Source: Saccoglossus kowalevskii
Lineage: Eukaryota; Hemichordata; Enteropneusta; Harrimaniidae
Direction: 5' to 3'
DNA: 23,274 nt
NCBI RefSeq assembly: GCF_000003605.2
Contig: NW_003137828.1
Coordinates: forward strand, 292,043 to 315,316
Shown: positions 1 through 9,500 of the stretch, piece by piece
Numbering within the stretch: the stretch's first letter is position 1
Layout of the letters: every line of letters starts with the position of its first letter
The notes under the pieces: generated by a model
What the model was told of the DNA's origin: nothing
The model's database searches: none
Seen by the model: only the letters and a program-made list of their open reading frames with translations
Made by a program: the position numbers and the translations under genes

Positions 1-1299
1 CTTGTCTCCTTTAAAGATTAAATATGACAGTGTTTTTTAGCGGGTTATTCAGTTCTGGACAGCGTGATGAACTAGTGAACTAGTTCATGAATATATCATA
101 GCGATCAAGTCGTTTGTACTGGTCCAGTGAATTCAGAGTTGTTTTCTCACGCCAGGACACAGTTGACCTCCTGCATCACTAGAACATTATCACGGCAATG
201 CGCACTAATTATTTTTAAGTGCATAAATATCATCGTACAGCGATCCCACCATAAATAATTGCACCAAACCATTAAAGTGGGCTTATCAGGCCATTATAGG
301 TCGTGCTTAAGGGGAGTCCTTGCCATTTGTGGTAATTCCTTTCTTACTTCATCATGAGTCTCTGTTTATCGCAAGTGTCAAACTAGGAACTGATAACGTC
401 ACTATTACGTAAACAAGACTACTCCACTTATCAGACAGTAAATACTTCCCCAAATTGTTTTCTGTTGACATCCCACTCCATATGTCATGTGTTTGCCCAA
501 ACCACATCATTGTTTTGTACACTGTTATATAAGCAAGATATTGGAGTATATTTGCTCACAGTGTGGTCTTATTAACGTTCCCTTGTATAGACATCAACGA
601 CGCAATGCATCCCAGAATGCATTCCTGTCTGTGTTCACACACATTGCACTCAATTACATGGTTACCTAAGGGGAAAAATGAAATTGATTCGCGTGCCTGC
701 ACATAATTGTTATGCAAGGATTTCAATTATTTAAATCATGATACAATTATTACACGAGAACACTGCTTGCAGTTTCAAAAGATTATTTATTATCAGTCGA
801 CCATGCATGTACAGGTATGCGAGGCCCCAACCTTTGTTGAAAATTACTGTCCGAGAAACAAATTTCTTAAAAACACATCCTTTAAAACTAATTTTCAAGT
901 GGAAGTGGTTTAAACATTTTTTTACACAACCATGATAAAATGAACCTATCATTGCTAGAACTGTATTTTACGTCATCTATTTTCAACGTTTTCTACTGAC
1001 ATTTAGTCTGTTTTCTTACCAATTATCGTTCAAAGCACATTGTATCAACACAGCTAAAATACGAGTTCTTTGATTCCTAAAAATGTCAAAAAAGACCCTT
1101 GGTCAGTGTAAATGTCAAAAAGGACCATTTTAAAACATAATTTATAGACCCCTTTGATGCCTCAGATACCCGTGTGTATGTTTTCACTCGTGATTCCCCC
1201 AGGGCACCAAGAAGACATTATCGAGACAACGTGTGTTTTAGCGATGCGACACGTGGGTGAAAGGGTACGGAACATCCGCTGTTATATGAATAACATCCG

Positions 1300-1355
1300 T
1301 AGCTTACGGGGTGTTGTTGGATAGTGATACTGAGCTGTCCACAACAAATGACGAT
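1300..1355 (+). repeat. dispersed hairpin repeat, copy 1
   Basis: About 55 bp that recurs in the same orientation at 2218-2272 with only a handful of differences. It begins near CTTACGGGGTG and ends ACAACAAATGACGAT. The middle can fold: TGTTG(T)TGGA pairs with TCCACAACA around a loop that contains AGT/ACT. The sequences outside the two copies do not match, so this is a small dispersed element or the preserved part of a larger decayed one. The family is unknown to me. Confidence 0.75.
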
Positions 1356-1799
1356 AACAGTTACACGCCTTGTGGTGCGTTGAAAGCGCCGCGCTTAAAA
1401 CAGCCACTTTATCTGTCAACCTAGAGCATCTTCTCAGCGTTTGATAAAAAACGCGGCACTCCAAACGACAACACATTCCCGAAGTGACGGTGCACAGACC
1501 CATCTATTTGACATGGGGTTTTACTTTGTTAAGTGGTGAGGCAATGATTTAGTGTACGATACCGGAAAGGAATTCAGTCCTGCCAGCGACCTAGAGGGCA
1601 CAGAAACTAATCAAGTTCAAACCTGGAAAATGCGGTCCAGTTTTATTCATTGCTGTAAGGTATGTTTACTCTTGTCTCCATTACATAAAAAAAACTTTTT
1701 TTGCATATAAAAGAACATGTATAGAAAATACGAAAATATTTTATAATATTTTTTTTCTAATGAATATGTTTTTACATGCAGTGAAAATGTCGGAAAATG

Positions 1800-1828
1800 T
1801 TTTTTTTTTTTTTTTAAAAAAAAAAAAA
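1800..1828. repeat. T16-A13 homopolymer junction
   Basis: Sixteen T followed at once by thirteen A, so at least 26 bp is a perfect inverted repeat without a loop. This could extrude or form a hairpin in RNA. It is more likely a slippage-prone simple repeat than a functional site. The exact length may be unreliable because of sequencing of homopolymers. Confidence 0.85.
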
Positions 1829-2217
1829 TTGGCATAACGTTTAGAAGTCTCCAATTATTTTGATTGCACGTTATTTGATATTTCTTTTTACAACAAACCG
1901 GTTTTGCGGCGAGCTTCACCAGACAAATCCTCATAGTAGTAACTGCACCCAAAAACCGTAAATAAAACGATAATAAAGTACCAGCTCAGGGCAAATTGAG
2001 TTGCTGTATTTTTGCCACCTTGGTATTGGTGCCTTCTTAATTAATATTCAATGCTTAATTTTCATGCCCGTATACCGTGTATACAGTTTTCGTTCTTCCT
2101 CCCTCAATTTAATAATTATAAAACAGCTCATCGGCTTTTTAGTTTTTCAATTGAACAGCAGTTCACAACTAAGACTGAGTACACAGAACTATTCTTTTTG
2201 AAATGCCATCAGAAGTT

Positions 2218-2272
2218 GAGCTACGGGGTGCTGTTGGATAGTGCTACTGAGCTGTCCGCAACAAATGACGAT
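2218..2272 (+). repeat. dispersed hairpin repeat, copy 2
   Basis: Second copy of the repeat at 1300-1355, same orientation, about 0.9 kb downstream. The stem region is TGCTG(T)TGGA against TCCGCAACA, so one pair has become G-T wobble and one is lost compared with copy 1. It runs directly into a T tract (from 2273), which may mark the edge of an inserted element. Confidence 0.75.
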
Positions 2273-2985
2273 TTTTTTTTGTTTCCATTGTTTTAATTTT
2301 AACTTTAAAACCCGTGAAATAATTTAAATTTGAAGGTATGACACAAGACAAGTAAATATATACTAGGACTGTTTCTCGTCAATGCGTGTATGGCTATTAC
2401 TAAGTCAGTAATTGTTTTTCTCTTTAATTTTCTGAACTCTTGTTGTAGTTTTTGTCCATGTACTATTCACTGTAATGCAGTATTCAGACGAAATTTATCG
2501 GTACGAACTATTTATACAAATGGCTCTATCGAATTTTTGAATATTAAATTATGTAATTGATGTTGTCCCAGCAAATGGGTACCTTAGAATTCAGTCGGTA
2601 TTTATATACTGTATGTTCACGACCGTTGAAGACAAATCAGTAGTATTGCGCCCTCTCGAGTCTAGAAAGTTTAAATGTGTCCATAGTATCACTGACGCAA
2701 ACGGGCTACATTTTAAATATACTTGCGGATGGTAGGAGAGTATTATATCGATGTGGGTGATTGCATGTGAGGTACTCTCTTTTTTCTTTGGTTTGTTTTG
2801 TTTTAAATATAATTTTATAAAATAGACATACTGAGCGGAGTGCAGCAGATAACTGAAAAACCGAGCGAGAGAGGGCGGTATACGATTATATGGCGTAAAC
2901 TTGTTTTTATTTTTATTTTCCAGTCAGCTCTGCAGGACATTGCACTTCTGATTGATGATCAAGTTGCTTTTTCATTTTGCATACA

Positions 2986-3110
2986 ATAGGCGGAGTAAGG
3001 AAAGGTCGGATAGAGAAGAAAAAAGAGGGAGGAAGGGGAGGAACTAAGGAAGGAAGGGATGGGAGGTAGGGAGAGGGAAGTGGAGAAGAAGCAGAAGGAA
3101 GAAAAGGGGG
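2986..3110 (+). repeat. polypurine (GA-rich) tract
   Basis: About 120 bp that is more than 90 percent purine on the + strand, mixing GGAAGG, GAGAGGGAAG and runs of three to five G, with isolated pyrimidine interruptions. Such tracts can form triplex (H-DNA) or exclude nucleosomes; that is a property of the sequence class, not something shown here. It lies about 3.2 kb upstream of the predicted transcription start. The complementary strand reads as proline/serine-rich low-complexity peptide, which I regard as meaningless. Confidence 0.8.
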
Positions 3111-4377
3111 ACTGCTACTATACCCCTCGAAATAGAAAAAAGTAACCGTGATGTACCGTAACATTTGCTGCGTATGGGGCCATGTAACCGCCTAACAACT
3201 TGATTTAGAATCTAACGGGATGAACGAACACGTCTAACTTTTGTGTTTTGTGACGGACGGCATTTAGAGTATAAGAGTATTAATATTAGTGAAATGTTTT
3301 TCGAAATCATATTCACCGTATATAATGCATACATCGGTCGAAAATCCAAACCTCTCAAAACATGATAAGTATGTATTACAAATACTCGATTCTTGTTTTG
3401 CACAACATGTTGTGGAAGCATCTGTATGAACTTGCATGGGAACAAAATTCTTTGAACATTTATGAGTACACGTGCTACCCCTTTTTGAATGGTTTAACCT
3501 TAGTCTGTTTCAAGATAACATATTGTTTCCCGTTTACGACAATTAATGATTCCTAATTTTGTGAGCAAAACTTGGTTTGCGTGGTTTCGATCAGCGCTCA
3601 TTTGCCACAGAGTGGTTCTACAACCAACAGAAGTGTACACGCTACACGAAGTACCGGCCTAAGATTTAAGCTTATCCTATATGTTTGCATATCGGATAGA
3701 CCCAATTGCGTTCAAGCACGGAGGGGAACAGGACTAAGGAATGCCAATACTTATTAAGCTATACACAATCTTCAGTCATTTTAACTATGACTGCTCAGTA
3801 TAGTAGCTAGGAAGATATACATGTTAGTTCCACGGTTATAAAACAACACAGAAGCAAATTCAGAAAGTGCAGTATGTAGCCTGAGAATAACAGGAAAAAG
3901 CACAGTATCTATTTGTCAGTATTTTTTTTCTCGAGAACAGTCTTTCTATTTGTGCTCGCGTTGATTGTCATGTCGGAAATGACATACCGAAGTGAATATA
4001 GTCACTAATACATGTATAATAGTAAATCACAGAGGGACTGTGAGTAAATGTTTCAAATGAACATTGAATACAGCAATTTTCATTTCTGGGCGCTCAGCCC
4101 AAGCTCATCGTTCGCGCACTCTTCGTTAGCCCGTGCTAAGGCTCTGGTCTTAAAAACGGGCCAGATTAAATACATTTTTGGATTAATTTGAAAATCCATG
4201 TTAACGTATCACTTCAGAAAAAGCTAAAGAGTACTAATTGTGATTTCCATTAATTCGTGACAATCAATTATAGGCACCCATCTTACAACTACAGACATTT
4301 TTTTCACTACATGAAATCAAACTAAATGCGTTTTACCGTGTGTTGTCTGTTTGCTGTAAATTTCATAATATTATTGA

Positions 4378-4509
4378 TTAAAGGGCGGTGGTCGTGGGAC
4401 AGCGCCCATTCGAATTTCACGTAAACAAACAATGTACACGCGTTGTGTACGTCGCTATCACGAGTTCCAAATCGACTGAGAGCAAGGCGCGGCGATCACT
4501 GCCCTTTAA
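4378..4509. mobile_element. short piggyBac-type MITE with TTAA target duplication
   Basis: TTAA at 4378-4381 and again at 4506-4509 bracket about 124 bp. Directly inside are inverted termini: AGGGCGGTGGTCG on the left and CGATCACTGCCCT on the right, 13 bp with two mismatches. TTAA duplication with termini starting in a purine/G run is the hallmark of piggyBac-family non-autonomous elements (established knowledge). The element has no coding capacity. Its middle contains a second dyad, GTACAC/GTGTAC, and it is more GC-rich than its surroundings. Confidence is limited because a single copy was seen. Confidence 0.7.
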
Positions 4510-4542
4510 AATTGGATAACTAGTCAACAAAATGATGCTCAC

Positions 4543-4543
<1 letters not shown>

Positions 4544-4573
<30 letters not shown>
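4544..4573 (+). repeat. A30 homopolymer
   Basis: Thirty uninterrupted A beginning about 35 bp after the TTAA-flanked element. It may be the 3' tail of an old retroposed copy, but no SINE body with A and B boxes and no target duplication could be recognised, so only the homopolymer is reported. Confidence 0.85.
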
Positions 4574-4575
<2 letters not shown>

Positions 4576-4949
4576 AAAAATTTATATATTTGTTTTTCTT
4601 TTTCTCTGTCGCTACCCTAAAAGGTGAGAAAATATTTTTCTTAAAAACAAATTAAAGGTTTGAAATCGGGACGGGAGTGGACTTACATCTATACATATCC
4701 AGAACGTTTAGTTTACACTTTCTTTTCGGTATATTTCAGCAACCGACTTTTCTATCCACCATCAGTGGGGGCTTTATAGTTTGTTTCACTTTTTTGCTCA
4801 CCATTTACTCGGATTTTTGTGTCTGTTCTAGTCTCGGTGAGCAACATTTTACTGGCCCTTTATTTACCATATTATTTGTTTTGCTTTCCGGGCTATAAAC
4901 AAAGCTAAACATGCGAATATATAGGAATAATACAATAACCTTATTAACG

Positions 4950-4961
4950 AGTCACGTGACT
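4950..4961. promoter_or_regulatory. palindromic E-box (CLEAR-like), AGTCACGTGACT
   Basis: Perfect 12-bp palindrome containing GTCACGTGAC, the consensus bound by MiT/TFE factors (TFEB, TFE3) and related bHLH-zip proteins. It lies about 1.35 kb upstream of the predicted start of transcription. A near match (GATCACGTGACT) also occurs in intron 7 around 19442. Binding is inference; only the sequence match is seen. Confidence 0.3.
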
Positions 4962-5092
4962 AAGAGTGGTATGGCAAATATACCACACAATTTTAAAATA
5001 CTGGAAATAAAAATGCTTATTATTAATATAAATAATTATGTTAAGAGACTTTCAACACAGAATAAGGCATTTTTCCTTTTTGTATTTTATAC

Positions 5093-5108
5093 TGTGATCC
5101 ATGGATCA
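5093..5108. repeat. 16-bp perfect palindrome GTGATCCATGGATCAC
   Basis: A loop-free perfect palindrome in the upstream flank. No element border or known site is recognised around it. It may be a chance palindrome or the centre of an old inverted repeat. Confidence 0.6.
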
Positions 5109-5206
5109 CGGTTGTATCGTTTTTCTTTTGTCTACGGAGCAAGTTGCACCCTATCCAGAGGGACTGTGATTGTTCATACTGAAGTTGGCGCACCCCTTTG
5201 TGTCCC

Positions 5207-5291
5207 GGGGTCGAAACCTGTCAGCATCTAACGGACCACACCTTCGTATTGACGGGTCAAAACCACTCATAACCTAACGAACTACACAATT
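5207..5291 (+). repeat. diverged tandem duplication, period about 46 bp
   Basis: Two adjacent units share the order GGTC(G/A)AAACC, TCA, CTAACG, CACAC at a spacing of 46 bp, with roughly three quarters of positions identical. The first unit's GGGTCGAAACC resembles a tRNA B box, but no A box sits at the proper distance, so I do not call a SINE. Confidence 0.5.
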
Positions 5292-5418
5292 TTATTGTTT
5301 TCCCAGCATAATCATGGACAATCAAGTAATTAATTGTGCCGCCATTAATTAATTAATTAGATAATTGACACAATACTGAATCAGGGACATTACAACATAT
5401 GGCCACTAGCATTAAGCA

Positions 5419-5426
5419 TGACGTCA
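5419..5426. promoter_or_regulatory. perfect cAMP-response-type element TGACGTCA
   Basis: Full palindromic CRE about 0.88 kb upstream of the predicted transcription start. CREB, ATF and the ER-resident CREB3-type bZIP factors bind such sites (established knowledge), and the downstream gene encodes an ER folding enzyme, so the match is of interest. An 8-bp match can occur by chance; no conservation data are available here. Confidence 0.3.
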
Positions 5427-5975
5427 CGGTAAGTATGACGGGTATATTACTCGATTGGTCATTTAAAATCTGATCATATCCCAAATCACTTTCCCCCTCA
5501 AGCAAATAATTCTTAAAAACGTGCCCTTTTACCATATCTCAAACCTTCGTAATTCCGCCAGATTTGCACGAATGGTATATAATTTAAACAACTGCCATCA
5601 AGACATGCACATTTCCCAGAAATATCCACCCTTCATACATATATATATAAAAATAATCTCTTATAATAAACATATTCCCTTCTCCTCAAAATAATGCAAA
5701 TGAAATATCCGTCAACGATGGAATCCATATTCCAATTACTGCGGTTATTTTACATCCACCTGTATCCCATCACACGGGGATGTATGAATATAACAGAACC
5801 GGGCGATGTACAACGGGGTTTGGCCGTTTTGATTTGTATCCATATTTGCCGGATGATGTAATACCAATGCGGAATATATTTGACAAAAAATATATATATT
5901 CAAAAGTTGCACATGTACCTGGTGTACATTATTTATTACCGATAAATATCCATATTAAAAGAAAGGTGGTCCGGT

Positions 5976-5983
5976 CCACGTGG
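5976..5983. promoter_or_regulatory. CCACGTGG palindrome, possible XBP1/ATF6-type half sites
   Basis: Contains CCACG on both strands and an ACGTG core, the part of ER-stress elements contacted by ATF6/XBP1. A CCAAT or ATTGG at ERSE spacing is not present, so this is not a canonical ERSE. It lies about 320 bp before the predicted transcription start. Confidence 0.25.
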
Positions 5984-6265
5984 CTATGAAGAATAGGATA
6001 TAATCAGAAAAAAATGTAAAATCAAAAGGCGAATTATCATAATTTAACTGAGGGTGTGCAAGCCGGGCTACTGTACCTACTATACTTATTTAATTTGTGC
6101 TTTCATGTAAAACTTATCTGCAATATTATGCATGTTGTGATTTTAAATTGCTTATACTTTTGATTATTTATATTTCATTGATATACTAAATTTGGGAATT
6201 ATATTGCCAAATCGGCGTAATTTGGCCCTCCCCTACAAATGAATATTGGAACAGTCCGACCCGCG

Positions 6266-6302
6266 CATAAAAATGCACAATCATCTCGTGGGTTTCTCAG
6301 TT
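6266..6302 (+). promoter_or_regulatory. core promoter: TATA-like box plus initiator
   Basis: CATAAAAA at 6266-6273 lies about 33 bases before TCAGTT at 6297-6302, a good match to the animal initiator with A(+1) at 6299. The spacing is what a TATA/Inr pair requires. An inverted CCAAT box (ATTGG, 6245-6249) lies about 50 bases upstream. With this start the 5' UTR would be 51 nt and the first in-frame ATG in the transcript is the one at 6350. Cap-site data would settle it. Confidence 0.45.
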
Positions 6303-6349
6303 CGTCCTGGAGGAAAGAAACAACCAACCCCTACCGCTTTCTTTTCAAC

Positions 6350-6528
6350 ATGGCAGCCATGGTGCAGAGTGGTGTGTTTCGTCGCTTAGTCCAAATAGCA
6401 CTGTGTTTTCTGTTTATTTCGATATCTCTTGTCAAACCTGACGACGAACAGAAATATGTTCTCGACGCTGAAATGTTTGCGAAGGCTGTGAAAGATAAGG
6501 CTCATTTCATCATGTTTTTCGCACCGTG
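6350..6528 (+). CDS. TXNDC5: exon 1: signal peptide and start of thioredoxin domain 1
   Basis: Codes residues 1 to the first two bases of Trp60. It gives the signal peptide, then the first beta/alpha units of domain 1 ([23 protein letters not shown]). The donor is TG|GTAAGT, splitting the tryptophan codon of the APWC motif in phase 2. The open frame extends back to an ATG at 6239, but the predicted promoter and the signal peptide both favour 6350. Confidence 0.9.
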
Positions 6529-9500
6529 GTAAGTAGAGTTACCTGTACGCCTACAGCTCTAGTAGTGCCTGGTATTTTGGTCTCCAAAAGTTTTTGTACA
6601 ACCAATATTTTGTCAACATTCCGTCTTTTATATTGTATTATCAACTACGTTGTTGTTTGATGCTAACGTGAAGAAATAATTTTTTTTCTGTTTGAAAAAT
6701 CTGGCCTTTTTAATACCTGCAGTTTTCTTGAAAACTGCTAGCACAGTCGACTTGAACGGTTGTTTTGTTAGGGCCAGGTACGGTGAATAGTCGAATGCAA
6801 CGTGGCATTCGAACATTGGTTGCTGGTTACTACAAGTTTCCATTTGTATTGAATACATAGTCATTTCAAAGTGTGGACATTTGTACTATACTAGAGTCAA
6901 CATTTAAATCGGTACCTCCTAATGGTTCAAACAACGTAATGGCAACATAATTGTCCTTGTTAGGTCTGGACGCTTTCGATTAACAGTGTCAAACTGTGTA
7001 TCGCCTATTCACTTCGAACAGTTGTTGAGAAAAATAAACATAAGCCCATTCTGTTTTGTATGTTTTCCAGTATTTTTAAATTGTATTTAAATTAATCCAA
7101 TCATTTAGCTTTGCCTTGTGCCGAGTTACATACCATATGGTAGGTTACATAGCTTTGTTAGAACTCCCTGATATTGTGGCATGTCTACTGCACAATTAAA
7201 TTTAACAGTCCTAATTTGGGTTTGTAGCTCACAAATAATATATAATGAAAAGAAAACATGATCACACACAAATGTGCATTTGGATGGATGGAGTTGCGTG
7301 TGAAGAGATTTAAATCCAGCATCGATGACTGCATTGTTATTGACCTTACCTGTAGTTTTCCAAAATACCAAAGTGCAAAAGATTATATTATAGTAATTTT
7401 GTTCTTCTTTGGTAGCTAACCTACTGTAAAATACTTTACTTTCGCTTGGAATTTATTTTCGCTATTTTCGCTGAAGGGATGATTCAGTGAAAATAGAATC
7501 CAGCGAATATATTTCACATTAAACTCATCAAAAATCAGTAAAAATAAATTCCATACAAAATGCCCAAAAAGCCCTTTCAGCGAGAATAAAGTATTCCACA
7601 GTATTTTAATAAAAAAAGGAAACAACATATTTTCAAAAAAGGCAGAGTGGTGGAGGAGGTAAGGAAAACTTGATATTTTTTCTAAATATCTTTGCAGAAA
7701 AAAAATCAAAACAATAAATAAAATTGATCCATGCTGATTATGCATGAACTAGTAGTTTTTGGTACAAATCTGCAAAATAAATAGCTAATTTGCTTACTAT
7801 GTAAATAATTGCAGAACTGTTTTAATCAATTTATTGTAATTGCTGATTATCGTAAAAGTGAAACTTTTCAGTTTTTAATTTGTTTATTTAGTAACGCTGA
7901 TTAGCCTATTCTGCACTATATTACATCCAATTCTTAGAACTCATTGTTTTACTATTACCGGGTAAATATATTCACAGTTGCTATGCACACAAATTAGTGA
8001 GAATGTTACATCAAGTCAATAGTGCACATTTTTAGTCTATAATTACTATAAGTTAATACTACCAGTACATGTATGAATTCAGATTTACATTCATTGCAAA
8101 TATTACTCATAAAATATTTTTCCTTATGATATATCAAAATTGTAGAAAAGTAGATTTATCCCTGTAGTGCAATAATACCTATAACACATTGAAAACTGCT
8201 GTACTAAAAAGGGTGTGGTTTATATTCTTATTTGGTAACTTGTACAAAGCTAAGAATAAATGACAATTATGTTTATCAAAACAAGTGGAAACATGCCTTT
8301 TAATATAACAGTTTTGAATACATGTGTTCCTGTGCCTTTTTACTGTATTACAAAGAGTGTGTGAATGGGTTCTTTTGGTCACCTACCTAAGCTTTGAATA
8401 AAACATTTTCAGTGAGTACTTTAACCAAGTAAAATTGAATATAAAAAAAAAAATAGTGAGACAGATTTCAACTCATGAAAACTGGAAATCCAGTTACATT
8501 TATGTTTTTAATGTTATGAACTAAAAACAATTGAAAGTAGTACTGTAAAAAAATTTATTTTAGCTGAAATTAATTTTCACTGAAAAAAATTTGTGGACAT
8601 TTTGTGTGGAATATATTTTCACTAATTTTTGGCAAGTTGAATGTAAAATATTGGAATAACTGTATATTCGCTGGATTTTATTTACACTGAATCATTCCTT
8701 CAGCAATAGTAGCGAAAATTAATTCCAAGCGAAAATAAAGTATTTTACACTATATATTTGTACCTGTGTGGTACATTGGCGTACAGAGGGTGTGAAGTTT
8801 TATAACTCTACTGACTGCTCATAGCATGTGCTATTATGTTGGGGGAGAAGTGCTCTATTCCATGGGATAACAAAAACTGCTTTTCTCGATACGCTTTAAA
8901 AAACAGTAAACTATTTTCACATGATTTCATTCCCTGTAAGATCTCTAATTGAGTTCTTTAATCTAATGAATAATTGTTATTCTTGGACTTTTTGAATACT
9001 TAGTGAAGCTTACTGAATTGTTATAATCCGACAGTATTATTGAGTTTCACTGCAACCATATTGGTGAATAGGAGCAATTAATATATTCAGTGGATGAGTA
9101 TTTCAGATTATGTAGTTATTAAAAATATGCTAACGTACGTCCAGCTTTGCTAAACCCTTGTTGGATTTACACAGCCTCGGGTTTTGTTAATAATCTGCAG
9201 TTCTTGCATGAAAATAAGTTCTCAAATTTTTATTTCTACATTTTTTTGTGCTAGGATTCTGGATCTTTCAAAACAAATTTTCTCTTTCAAAATTTTAGTC
9301 TAGTATTTTGCATATTTAAATTTATTGTTTAACAAGTTTTGTTAATTTTGAACCAAAAGTACATAATTTTGTAATTTTGTTACTATTCAGTAAGTATTGG
9401 TGTATATTGAGAAAATATGAAAAAAAAGCTATGCGAGATGTTTGTAAAATTTGACAAGTTGATTTTGCTTTTTAAATTAATAAACTTGTGTATTGCCCTA

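Larger units (their letters stand above)
1..6298. other. upstream flank, no protein-coding gene recognised
   Basis: I read both strands and found only short, low-complexity or frame-random open stretches, with nothing resembling a conserved domain or a run of coding exons. The sequence is AT-rich with many A/T runs. It holds a duplicated hairpin repeat, a T-then-A homopolymer junction, a polypurine tract, a TTAA-flanked MITE, a 30-A run, a diverged 46-bp tandem duplication and several perfect palindromes that resemble transcription-factor sites (listed separately). It probably contains the distal promoter of the gene starting at 6350. Small exons of a neighbouring gene cannot be excluded by eye. 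Confidence 0.7.

Noticed and set aside
1647-1952. 101-codon minus-strand open frame
   Set aside because: It runs through A/T homopolymers and encodes Lys/Phe low-complexity sequence.
2913-3164. 83-codon minus-strand frame rich in proline and serine
   Set aside because: It is merely the translation of the polypurine tract's complement.
5207-5217. GGGTCGAAACC, similar to a tRNA B box
   Set aside because: No A box or cloverleaf at the right distance, and no A-tail or target duplication to support a tRNA gene or SINE.
6239-6349. In-frame ATG at 6239 that would add 37 residues before the signal peptide
   Set aside because: The added residues would bury the signal peptide, the ATG lies upstream of the TATA-like/initiator pair, and the start at 6350 has a better context and directly precedes a typical signal sequence.
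7416-7745. 109-codon minus-strand frame in intron 1
   Set aside because: It overlaps the inverted-repeat element and is Phe/Leu-rich AT sequence; no domain is visible.
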